Below, piece by piece: positions 39,870 to 46,967 of a stretch of DNA of 64,000 nucleotides. Numbering within the stretch: position 1 is the first letter of the stretch; every line of letters starts with the position of its first letter. Under the pieces are notes generated by a model, which saw only the letters and a list, made by a program, of their open reading frames with translations, had not been told where the DNA came from and did not search any database. Made by a program: the position numbers and the translations under genes. The DNA is taken from assembly GCA_041890495.1 (NCBI GenBank), contig CP169086.1:4898001-4962000 (forward strand). The letters are read 5' to 3'. The stretch comes from Escherichia boydii (GTDB lineage Bacteria > Pseudomonadota > Gammaproteobacteria > Enterobacterales > Enterobacteriaceae).

Positions 39870-40070
39870 ATGAAGCATACCTGGTTCCATCATACCGATT
39901 GCACAACCCAGCAGGCCGAAGAGCTCATGGCGGAATACCAGCGCCGCGGCGTAATGGTAGAGCGCAGCCTGAACTCCGATTATCTCACCTGGACCGTCAG
40001 CGCCCGGCTTCCTGAAGGCAATAAACCACCGCGTATAAATCGCCAGTGGCAAAACCGGATATGGGGGTGA
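39870..40070 (+). CDS. Small nin-region protein
   Basis: 66 residues from ATG 39870 (MKHTWFHHTDCTTQQ); GGGGTG lies 7 bases before. N-terminal helix (AEELMAEYQRRGVMVE) followed by a strand pair. No family named. Compact packing between DUF1367 and the Cys-rich gene supports it as a real gene. Confidence 0.6.
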   Translation: MKHTWFHHTDCTTQQAEELMAEYQRRGVMVERSLNSDYLTWTVSARLPEGNKPPRINRQWQNRIWG

Positions 40071-40072
40071 GC

Positions 40073-40354
40073 GTGGCTATTTATCGCAGCAAAAAGTGGC
40101 TCGCCGCCGTCGGGCAGATCGAGCGTTGTGTTCTTTGTGGAGCATGGGGAACGCAGGTGGCACACCGGAACGAAGGGAAAGGCATGGGATTAAAAACCGA
40201 TGACTGTGCGACAGCTGCGCTCTGCGTTTGCTGTCATGACAGCATTGATAACGGGAACAAGTTGAACAGGGAAGAACGCCGGCAGCTTATGGACCGCGCA
40301 ATTGTTCTGACAGTGATTGAAGTTGCCCGCCGCGGGCTGGTGGTGCCCGCATGA
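40073..40354 (+). CDS. Zinc-binding DUF1364-like nin protein
   Basis: About 93 residues from GTG 40073 (read MAIYRSKKWLAAVGQ); an ATG at 40046 is also in frame but lies within the previous gene. Cysteine/histidine pattern CVLCGAWGTQVAHR, GKGMGLKTDD, LCVCCHDSID, as in DUF1364 and HNH-like zinc folds. May be a nuclease of recombination, acting beside RusA. Overlaps rusA by four bases. Confidence 0.68.
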   Translation: MAIYRSKKWLAAVGQIERCVLCGAWGTQVAHRNEGKGMGLKTDDCATAALCVCCHDSIDNGNKLNREERRQLMDRAIVLTVIEVARRGLVVPA

Positions 40355-40707
40355 AAATTTACGAAATTACGCCGATTGGCAAGCCCAGGATGACTCAGCG
40401 TGACCGATGGCATAAACGGCCAGAAACAGCAGCGTACTGGGCATACAAAGAACATGTCAGGCTGCTGGGCATCCGCCTGCCTGAGTCCGGATATCACGTC
40501 ACGTTCGTTATCCCCATGCCAAAGAGCTGGAGTAAGGCAAAGCGGGCGCAATATGTCGGCCGGCCTCATCAACAAAAGCCGGACAAAGACAACCTGGAAA
40601 AAGCTTTGCTGGATGCAGTGTTTGACGAGGATAGCCATGTCTGGGACGGACGAGTTACCAAAATCTGGGGAGAAACAGGGCAAATCATTATCGAGGTGGC
40701 CAGATGA
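40351..40707 (+). CDS. rusA: RusA-family Holliday junction resolvase
   Basis: 118 residues. Resolves recombination intermediates. The catalytic Asp cluster KPDKDNLEKALLDAV lies near residue 74 and the second conserved patch is DEDSHVWDGRVTK. The length fits RusA (120). Part of the nin-like operon just upstream of Q. Confidence 0.93.
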   Translation: MKIYEITPIGKPRMTQRDRWHKRPETAAYWAYKEHVRLLGIRLPESGYHVTFVIPMPKSWSKAKRAQYVGRPHQQKPDKDNLEKALLDAVFDEDSHVWDGRVTKIWGETGQIIIEVAR

Positions 40708-40841
40708 AGTCAGAAACGCTTGAGATACTCCGCGGGCGCTGGCAGCGCCTTCGCATTTACCGCTACCGGGGATCGGTGCTGGTGGATTACCGCATTCTTC
40801 GTAATTTTGTTCGTACCTATCATTCAGCAGGAGCAGCCTAA
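40704..40841 (+). CDS. YlcG-like small protein
   Basis: 45 residues, MKSETLEILRGRWQRLRIYRYRG-like start, basic, followed by SVLVDYRILRNFVRTYHSAG. This matches the YlcG family of the DLP12 prophage, which also lies just before Q. ATG 40704 overlaps rusA and the stop TAA overlaps the Q start. Too short for many gene finders. Function unknown. Confidence 0.72.
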   Translation: MKSETLEILRGRWQRLRIYRYRGSVLVDYRILRNFVRTYHSAGAA

Positions 40842-41650
40842 TGAACCTCGAATCAATCGCTAAATACTTCGCGCCTAAATCACCGATGTTCAGTGACTCC
40901 TCGAGGGCGACTGCCACCGACTGTCTGACCGGAAATGATGTGATGGCCGCGCTTGGACTGGTTAACGCGAAGTGCGGATTTGGCTTTGATCTCTACCTGG
41001 CAAAGATTGGCATAAGTAGCCCAGACCGGGCGATGGAGGCACTCTATGATTCAGCCGTTGAAATATCCCGACGCTTTAAATCAGTTACAGAACTCGATGA
41101 AACAATTCGCCGACGCGTGCTCGAAATTATGTGTGCTTTTGCATACCAGGATTATGCGCGCAGCGCGGCAAGTGTGCGCAGATGTGACTGCTGCGATGGA
41201 AGCGGTTTTACCGAAGTCGAGATTTTCACCAATAAAATTCAGTACCCGGACGGAAAGCCACCAAAATGGGCAAAAGTTACAAAGGGCGTTTTCCCCTCGT
41301 ACTGGGAGGAGTGGAAATCAGTTCGGGAGAGCGCGCGGGTTCTGTGCAAAGCATGCAACGGCAAAGGCGTTATCAGTAATGCCTGTCGCTGCCACGGCAA
41401 AGGGAAGGTGGTGGATAAGGAGAAAACAGAGGAACAGGGCGTGCCGGTTATGAAAATTTGCGACCGCTGCACGGGGAGAGGTTATGCCCGACTTAAATTC
41501 TCCAATGTTATCGAAGGCGTCCGTACGGTATGGGACGTAAAAAAAACCACTGCTTACGATCACGTGCAACCGCTGTTTGAATTGCTGGTGGAGGAATGCC
41601 ACAGGCAAGAAGGTTATGCAGAAAGCGCATTGAAGGCAGTTACAAATTAG
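40841..41650 (+). CDS. Late antiterminator Q (phage 82 type)
   Basis: 269 residues. Q proteins load on RNA polymerase at the late promoter and let it pass terminators. Two DnaJ-like CxxCxGxG zinc clusters are seen, CDCCDGSG near residue 109 and CKACNGKG / CDRCTGRG near 168-212. The N-terminal part is helical. The late promoter and a terminator that it would read through follow at once. Confidence 0.9.
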   Translation: MNLESIAKYFAPKSPMFSDSSRATATDCLTGNDVMAALGLVNAKCGFGFDLYLAKIGISSPDRAMEALYDSAVEISRRFKSVTELDETIRRRVLEIMCAFAYQDYARSAASVRRCDCCDGSGFTEVEIFTNKIQYPDGKPPKWAKVTKGVFPSYWEEWKSVRESARVLCKACNGKGVISNACRCHGKGKVVDKEKTEEQGVPVMKICDRCTGRGYARLKFSNVIEGVRTVWDVKKTTAYDHVQPLFELLVEECHRQEGYAESALKAVTN

Positions 41651-41691
41651 GCTGAATTTCTACAAGCCGCCATTTTCATAGAAAAAATATA

Positions 41692-41720
41692 TTGAGGTTC
41701 GCGGAATTTTAGGCTAGCAT
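41692..41720 (+). promoter_or_regulatory. Late promoter pR'
   Basis: TTGAGG (41692-41697), 17-base spacer, TAGCAT (41715-41720), directly after Q. This is the expected position for the constitutive late promoter on which Q acts. A terminator follows about 55 bases later. Confidence 0.68.
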
Positions 41721-41772
41721 CAACTCTAACGCTGGGAATCCGTTCAATCGTTTCGGCCAGCATGAGAATTCA

Positions 41773-41803
41773 GCCCTGCGGTTAATGCCGCGGGGCTTTT
41801 TTT
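41773..41803 (+). terminator. Terminator tR' after the late promoter
   Basis: GCCCTGCGG / CCGCGGGGC with one G-T pair, loop TTAATG, then seven T. It blocks late transcription until Q acts. Confidence 0.88.
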
Positions 41804-41882
41804 ATGCCTCTGCAATGAAAGCTTGCTGTGCTGGGCAACCAGAGTTATCTGTATGTCACACCCTTAAAAACAGGTAAAAAAC

Positions 41883-42074
41883 ATGCAGAATCAACCATAT
41901 ATGACTGCTGAAGCAAAGGCGGTTTATAAAGAATTAAGCGCGTCACCAGCGACTGCAGGGGAAATTGCGCAGAATACTCACCTTAGCCGTGAAAAATGCC
42001 AGCTCATACTTACGCAGCTGGTAATGGCGGGGTTATCAGATTACCAATTCGGTTGTTACAAGCGCCTCCAGTGA
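41883..42074 (+). CDS. Small winged-helix-like late leader protein
   Basis: 63 residues: MQNQPYMTAEAKAVYKELSA. Helix-turn-helix-like AGEIAQNTHLSREKCQLILTQ-type core, ending FGCYKRLQ. It lies between tR' and the methyltransferase, where lambdoid and Stx phages carry small genes of unknown role. A terminator follows. Confidence 0.6.
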   Translation: MQNQPYMTAEAKAVYKELSASPATAGEIAQNTHLSREKCQLILTQLVMAGLSDYQFGCYKRLQ

Positions 42075-42088
42075 TGGGGGCTTTTTTT
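42064..42088 (+). terminator. Terminator after the small late leader gene
   Basis: GCCTCC, loop AGTGAT, GGGGGC, then eight T. It overlaps the last codons of the preceding gene. Confidence 0.78.
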
Positions 42089-42099
42089 TGTGGAATGGG

Positions 42100-42188
42100 C
42101 GGCTGGTGGGTGTTGTAGCACCCGGCCAGCCATTTGCTCATGTAGAAGGTCACAAGCGAACCAAGGCCCACCGCTTTAGCGCTAAAGC
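42100..42188. promoter_or_regulatory. Structured leader of the N-methyltransferase gene
   Basis: A long hairpin (GGCTGG...GGGTG / CACCC...CCAGCC, about 42100-42131) and, 35 bases before the start codon, a perfect 16-base palindrome GCTTTAGCGCTAAAGC (42173-42188). It may be a protein-binding site or RNA element controlling methyltransferase expression. There is no T-run, so it is not a terminator. Confidence 0.45.
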
Positions 42189-42222
42189 ATGTTGAGCCTA
42201 CCAGAGACCCGCTTACTGATCT

Positions 42223-43275
42223 ATGAAAAATACTGTAAAAATATCCAGTGCTCAATTAGTGAACACCGATTGCCTTCAGTACCTTGCCCAACTTCCTGAT
42301 GACTCTGTAGACCTCATTGTTACCGACCCACCTTATTTCAAGGTCAAGCCTAATGGATGGGATAACCAGTGGCACGGCGATGCCGATTATCTTCGTTGGC
42401 TAGATATGTGCCTGGCGCAATTCTGGCGAGTGCTTAAACCTTCCGGCAGCCTTTATCTATTCTCCGGTCACCGCCTGGCGGCAGACATTGAGATCATGAT
42501 GCGTGAACGGTTCAATATTCTGAACCACATCATCTGGGCTAAACCGTCGGGCCGATGGAATGGCTGTAACAAAGAGAGCCTGCGATCTTATTTTCCGGCG
42601 ACAGAACGTATTCTCTTCGCCGAGCATTATCAGGGGCCATATAAGCCAAAAAGTGATGGTTTCACTGAGAAAAGCAACGAGGTCAAACAACATGTAATGG
42701 CCCCGTTAATCTCCTACTTTAGGGATGCCAGAGCTGAGCTGGGTGTAACGTCCAGGCAAATCGCTGACGCCACCGGAAAGAAAAATATGGTGTCCCACTG
42801 GTTCGGTGCCAGCCAGTGGCAACTACCAAATGAGCAGGATTACGAAAAGCTGCAGGAATTGTTCACGCAGATTGCCATTGAGAAACACCGCGCTTCTGAA
42901 CTCAAAACACCGCATCACCAGCTGGTGGCCACCTGGCATTCGTTGAACCGGAAATACCTTGATCTGCTGGAAGAGTACAAATCTCTCCGGCGGCATTTCT
43001 CTGTAACAGTAGCCGTGCCCTATACCGACGTCTGGACCCATAAACCCGTCCAGTTCTATCCAGGCAAACACCCGTGCGAAAAACCCGCTGATATGTTGCG
43101 GCAAATAATCAACGCCAGCAGCAGGCCCGGCGATGTGGTAGCTGATTTTTTTATGGGCTCGGGATCAACTGTTAAAGCAGCGATTGAGCTTGGTCGCCAG
43201 GCCATCGGCGTAGAACTGGAAGAGGAGCGATTCAACCAGACGGTAAGTGAGGTAAGGCAGCTGGCAGGGGAATAA
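42223..43275 (+). CDS. Beta-class adenine/cytosine-N4 DNA methyltransferase
   Basis: 350 residues. Catalytic motif IV TDPPYF near residue 34 comes before the SAM motif I ADFFMGSGSTVKAAIELG near 307, the order of the beta class. Between them, about residues 165-210, lies an inserted helix-turn-helix (ELGVTSRQIADATGKKNMVSHW) that likely gives sequence recognition. No nuclease gene is adjacent, so it is an orphan. Many Stx-type phages carry such an enzyme between Q and lysis genes. Confidence 0.9.
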   Translation: MKNTVKISSAQLVNTDCLQYLAQLPDDSVDLIVTDPPYFKVKPNGWDNQWHGDADYLRWLDMCLAQFWRVLKPSGSLYLFSGHRLAADIEIMMRERFNILNHIIWAKPSGRWNGCNKESLRSYFPATERILFAEHYQGPYKPKSDGFTEKSNEVKQHVMAPLISYFRDARAELGVTSRQIADATGKKNMVSHWFGASQWQLPNEQDYEKLQELFTQIAIEKHRASELKTPHHQLVATWHSLNRKYLDLLEEYKSLRRHFSVTVAVPYTDVWTHKPVQFYPGKHPCEKPADMLRQIINASSRPGDVVADFFMGSGSTVKAAIELGRQAIGVELEEERFNQTVSEVRQLAGE

Positions 43276-43345
43276 AAGCTTGGGTCGCTATCGCGGTCCT
43301 TTTTATTACCTCAACAGGACACCCGCAACGCAGCGAGGTGAGAGC

Positions 43346-43561
43346 ATGTATCGAATGGAAAAAATCACGACGGGTATTGCATACGGCGCATCAGGAGGGG
43401 GGACCGGTTACTGGTTGCTTCAGCTCCTCGATAAAGTCTCCCCATCTCAATGGGCTGCCATTGGTGTACTCGGTAGCCTCATGTTTGGTTTGCTGACGTG
43501 GTTAACGAGTCTGTACTTCCAAATCAAAGCGGATCGCCGCAAAGCTGCGCGGGGTGAATGA
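43346..43561 (+). CDS. Pinholin (phage 21 S-type) with dual start
   Basis: 71 residues from ATG 43346. Forms small membrane holes that depolarise the cell and release the SAR endolysin. Two Met starts three codons apart (MYRMEK) mirror S21, where the longer form is the antiholin and the shorter the holin. TMD1 is weakly hydrophobic (TGIAYGASGGGTGYWLL), TMD2 is AAIGVLGSLMFGLLTWLTSLYF, and the tail is basic. Stop overlaps the endolysin start. Confidence 0.93.
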   Translation: MYRMEKITTGIAYGASGGGTGYWLLQLLDKVSPSQWAAIGVLGSLMFGLLTWLTSLYFQIKADRRKAARGE

Positions 43562-44097
43562 TGTCGAACAAAGCAAAGCTCAGCGCAGCAGTGCTGGCGC
43601 TAATCGCGTCAGGGGCATCTGCTCCACTCATTTTCGACCAATTCATCAGCGAGAAAGAAGGCAATGCGCTGGTGGCCGTTGTTGATCCGGGTGGGGTCTG
43701 GTCTTTATGTCACGGCGTGACCGTTATAGATGGCAGGCGTGTTGTTAAAGGCATGACGGCCACTGAGGAACAATGCCGGAAGGTCAACGCTATCGAGCGT
43801 GATAAAGCGCTTGCCTGGGTAGATCGCTATATCAAAGTGCCTCTGACAGAGCCGCAGAAGGTAGGCATCGCATCTTTTTGCCCGTACAACATCGGGCCGG
43901 GTAAATGCTTCCCGTCCACGTTCTATAAGCGCATCAATTCTGGTGACCGGAAAGGGGCATGTGAAGCTATCCGCTGGTGGATTAAAGATGGCGGCCGTGA
44001 TTGCCGACTAACCAAAGGCCAAAAGAATGGCTGCTATGGGCAGGTCGAGCGGCGCGATCAAGAAAGTGCGCTGGCGTGCTGGGGGCTGGACCAATGA
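43558..44097 (+). CDS. SAR endolysin (glycoside hydrolase 24)
   Basis: 179 residues; muramidase that cuts peptidoglycan. The weakly hydrophobic N-terminus (LSAAVLALIASGASAPLI) is a signal-arrest-release segment, held in the membrane until the pinholin fires. The catalytic region reads EGNALVAVVDPGGVWSLCHG: Glu and Asp are correctly spaced (8 apart), but Ser stands where phage 21 R has Thr. Several Cys may give redox control. Overlaps holin and Rz. Confidence 0.93.
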   Translation: MMSNKAKLSAAVLALIASGASAPLIFDQFISEKEGNALVAVVDPGGVWSLCHGVTVIDGRRVVKGMTATEEQCRKVNAIERDKALAWVDRYIKVPLTEPQKVGIASFCPYNIGPGKCFPSTFYKRINSGDRKGACEAIRWWIKDGGRDCRLTKGQKNGCYGQVERRDQESALACWGLDQ

Positions 44098-44358
44098 AAA
44101 TTAATGCAGGTCTTATCGGCGTTGTCGTTATTGCTGGCCTTTCGGTCGCTCTCGTTAAGAGTTGCTCAAACGCCAGTAGCCTAAAGAGCGATAACGACGT
44201 TCTGCGAAGTGACAACTCTTTGCAGGGGCAGGTGATCGCTACCCAGGCATTCAACTTTAATCGGTTCAATCAGGTAGCCGAACATGCCAACAGGCTTAAC
44301 GCCCTGATAGACACCAGCACCGAAGAAACCGTAATCGAATACCGGGAGATTCTCCGCC

Positions 44359-44505
44359 GTGAAAAAACCTGTGATCTGCCTGTTCCTGCTGACATTGCTG
44401 GTGGGCTGCTCGAATACGCGTACCGTTTACGTTCCAGCGCAATGCACGCCGATACCGACGGACCTGACGCAGCCGATGATAGTACCGCTGCCGCCGGCTC
44501 AATAA
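44359..44505 (+). CDS. Rz1 o-spanin lipoprotein, nested in Rz
   Basis: 48 codons in the +1 frame inside Rz, starting GTG 44359: MKKPVICLFLLTLLVGCSNT. Lipobox LVGC, then a short proline-rich mature part (PIPTDLTQPMIVPLPPAQ). It ends 9 bases before the insertion element, so Rz1 is intact while Rz is not. Rz1 sits in the outer membrane and bridges to Rz for the last step of lysis. Confidence 0.85.
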   Translation: MKKPVICLFLLTLLVGCSNTRTVYVPAQCTPIPTDLTQPMIVPLPPAQ

Positions 44506-44599
44506 CTTACTGCTGTTACCAACGGTGCAAAACTGATCCACCCCAGCGGTTGAAAATTGATCCAGGGGTTAATCTGCTCCTCTGAATACAGGGGAGCTT

Positions 44600-45622
44600 A
44601 TGATCACTTTTGAGATTCGTATGGAAATTAAAGTCCTGCATAAGCGGGGAATGAGCATCCGGGCCATCGCCAGGGAACTGGGTATTTCGCGCAATACTGT
44701 CCGCAGCCACCTGAAAGCCAAATCTGAAAAGCCGCAGTATTCACCACGCCCGGCATCATCATCACTGCTCGATGAATACCGTGATTACATCTCTAAACGG
44801 ATCAGCGATGCACATCCCTACAAAATCCCTGCGACCGTTATTGCCAGGGAAATCATGGAGCTGGGCTATCGTGGAGGGCTGACTATCCTGAGAGAGTTCA
44901 TCCGTTCGCAGGCCCTCCCTGCACAGGCCGAACCGGTCGTTCGCTTCGAAACCGAGCCCGGACGGCAGATGCAGGTTGACTGGGGGACCATGCGAAACGG
45001 CAAGTGCCCTTTGCACGTGTTCGTTGCTGTTCTGGGGTACAGCAGAATGCTTTACCTCGAGTTCACCGACAACATGCGCTACGACACGCTGGAAGCCTGT
45101 CACCGCAATGCGTTCAGCTTCTTCGGTGGCGTACCGCGGGAAGTCCTGTACGACAATATGAAAACGGTGGTGCTCCAGCGTGATGCTTACCAGACCGGGC
45201 AGCACCGGTTCCATCCTTCCCTGTGGCAGTTCGGTAAAGAGATGGGCTTCTCTCCTCGCCTCTGCCGTCCCTTCAGGGCGCAGACTAAAGGCAAGGTGGA
45301 GCGGATGGTGCAGTACACCCGAAACAGCTTCTATATCCCGTTAATGACGCGCCTGCGTCCGATGGGGATCACCGTCGATGTTGAAACCGCAAACCGTTAC
45401 GGCCTGCGCTGGCTGTACGATGTGGCCAATCAACGTAAGCATGAAACTATCCAGACCCGCCCATGCGATCGCTGGGTTAAGGAACAGCAATCCATGCTGG
45501 CACTACCTCCGGAGAAAAAACAGTATGACGTGCAGGTTGATGAAAGCCTGGTGACCTTCGACAGGCAGCCGTTGCATCATCCGCTCTCCATCTATGACAC
45601 GTTCTGCAGAGGAGCCGCATGA
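44600..45622 (+). CDS. istA: IstA transposase of the IS21-family element
   Basis: 340 residues. N-terminal helix-turn-helix (SIRAIARELGISRNTVRSHL), then the DDE integrase core: Asp in MQVDWGTM (residue ~121), Asp in VLYDNMK (~183), Glu in KGKVERMVQY (~237). Makes the cuts and strand transfer. Stop overlaps the istB start (ATGA), so the two are made together. Confidence 0.95.
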   Translation: MITFEIRMEIKVLHKRGMSIRAIARELGISRNTVRSHLKAKSEKPQYSPRPASSSLLDEYRDYISKRISDAHPYKIPATVIAREIMELGYRGGLTILREFIRSQALPAQAEPVVRFETEPGRQMQVDWGTMRNGKCPLHVFVAVLGYSRMLYLEFTDNMRYDTLEACHRNAFSFFGGVPREVLYDNMKTVVLQRDAYQTGQHRFHPSLWQFGKEMGFSPRLCRPFRAQTKGKVERMVQYTRNSFYIPLMTRLRPMGITVDVETANRYGLRWLYDVANQRKHETIQTRPCDRWVKEQQSMLALPPEKKQYDVQVDESLVTFDRQPLHHPLSIYDTFCRGAA

Positions 45623-46401
45623 TGGTCGAGCTGCAACATCAACGGCTGATGGTGCTTGCCGAACAGCTGCAACTGGACAGTCTTATCGGCGCAGCACCGG
45701 CGCTGTCACAACAGGCGGTGGAGCAGGAATGGAGCTACATGGACTTCCTGGAGCACCTGTTACATGAGGAGAAACTGGCCCGGCATCAGCGTAAACAGGC
45801 GATGTACACGCGGATGGCAGCCTTCCCGGCGGTAAAGACGTTCGAGGAGTACGACTTCACCTTCGCCACCGGCGCTCCTCAGAAGCAAATCCAGTCGCTG
45901 CGATCTCTGAGCTTCATCGAGCGTAACGAAAATATCGTACTGCTGGGGCCATCGGGCGTGGGGAAAACGCATCTGGCGATAGCGATGGGATACGAAGCGG
46001 TCCGGGCGGGTATCAAGGTTCGCTTCACAACAGCAGCGGACCTGCTGCTACAGCTGTCCACTTCACAGCGCCAGGGCCGTTACAAAACGACACTCAATCG
46101 CGGTGTCATGGCCCCGAAGCTACTTATCATCGATGAAATAGGTTATCTGCCGTTCAGTCAGGAGGAGGCCAAGCTGTTCTTCCAGGTCATCGCCAAACGT
46201 TACGAGAAGAGCGCGATGATCCTGACCTCCAACCTGCCGTTCGGACAGTGGGATCAGACGTTCGCCGGGGATGCAGCCCTGACATCGGCGATGCTTGACC
46301 GTATCTTACATCACTCACATGTAGTCCAGATAAAAGGAGAGAGCTATCGACTGAAGCAGAAACGAAAGGCCGGGGTTATAGCGGAAGCTAATCCTGAGTA
46401 A
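45619..46401 (+). CDS. istB: IstB ATP-binding helper of transposition
   Basis: 260 residues; AAA+ ATPase related to DnaC/DnaA that selects and remodels target DNA for IstA. Walker A is GPSGVGKTHLAI near residue 112; Walker B is LLIIDEIGYL near 170. Full family length. Confidence 0.95.
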   Translation: MMVELQHQRLMVLAEQLQLDSLIGAAPALSQQAVEQEWSYMDFLEHLLHEEKLARHQRKQAMYTRMAAFPAVKTFEEYDFTFATGAPQKQIQSLRSLSFIERNENIVLLGPSGVGKTHLAIAMGYEAVRAGIKVRFTTAADLLLQLSTSQRQGRYKTTLNRGVMAPKLLIIDEIGYLPFSQEEAKLFFQVIAKRYEKSAMILTSNLPFGQWDQTFAGDAALTSAMLDRILHHSHVVQIKGESYRLKQKRKAGVIAEANPE

Positions 46402-46623
46402 ACAAGGTGGATCAATATTAGACCGTTGGTGGTGACGGTAAGTGGATCACTTTTTACCCGTTGTTGACAACTGCCAGGCTGTGCTCTGGATTAAGCCGCT
46501 GCTGGCCGTGATTGAGAAGGGCAACAATAACCTGGCTGGTATACGGCAGATTGAAAAAGAGCGCCAGTAAGCTTTTAAAAAAGCGTGGCAGGCGAACAAC
46601 CAGAAACCAACTGAGAAAAAACT

Positions 46624-46905
46624 ATGAGCGAAGCTAAACCGCAGGATGGCACCACCGTTAAAGGCTATCGAACCTTAACTCCGGGTGATATTGAGCGCAT
46701 GAATCGCCTGAAGGGTGTCAGCCGACACTTCTGTAATTTACTTGATACAGAGCGTGAGCATGTCAACGATGAGTTATCTGCTACCGGCAACCACTCAGCT
46801 GAAGCACACGAAGCTGCCCGCTGTCTCGCCATTGCGCGCACCAAAATGCAGGAAGCCTGCATGTGGGCATGTCGTGCCGTAGCCCGTCCAGACGCTGACT
46901 GTTAA
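46624..46905 (+). CDS. Acb2-like helical-hairpin protein (putative anti-CBASS)
   Basis: 93 residues. The pattern GYRTLTPGDIERMNRLKG ... ARCLAIARTKMQEACMWACRAVARP fits the Acb2/Tad1 hairpin family (from memory). Acb2 proteins form hexamers that trap cyclic nucleotide messengers of CBASS and related defence systems. It lies in the late region between lysis and terminase, a common place for it. The family match is good but binding is not shown here. Confidence 0.62.
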   Translation: MSEAKPQDGTTVKGYRTLTPGDIERMNRLKGVSRHFCNLLDTEREHVNDELSATGNHSAEAHEAARCLAIARTKMQEACMWACRAVARPDADC

Positions 46906-46967
46906 CCATTACAAAGCTCATCCGCTGGTGGGCTTGATAATGGTTATCTGAAACAGGAATGGAAAGA

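Larger units (their letters stand above)
44514..46469 (+). mobile_element. IS21-family insertion sequence (IS100-like), complete
   Basis: 1956 bases, bounded by imperfect inverted ends TGTTACCAACGG (left) and TGTCAACAACGG (right, read inward), with internal repeats of GATCCAC near both ends as usual for IS21. Flanked by a 5-base target duplication ACTGC (44509-44513 and 46470-46474). Carries istA and istB, both intact, so it is probably active. Protein sequence looks close to IS100 of Yersinia (from memory). Confidence 0.92.
44094..46570 (+). pseudogene. Rz i-spanin interrupted by an IS21-family element
   Basis: Rz starts at 44094 (MKINAGLIGVVVIAGL, one membrane anchor, then a coiled-coil-like periplasmic part). 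After codon 140 the element enters, and the frame continues as about 23 foreign residues to a stop at 44583. The original end, QAVLWIKPLLAVIEKG through QIEKERQ, is found intact after the element (46470-46570) in the same frame when the insert and one ACTGC copy are removed. The C-terminus of Rz contacts Rz1, so spanin function is probably lost. Confidence 0.88.

Noticed and set aside
42090..42222. Phage tRNA genes between Q and lysis, as in Stx phages
   Set aside because: No T-loop GGTTCGAATCC-type sequence, no cloverleaf; only a hairpin and a palindrome.
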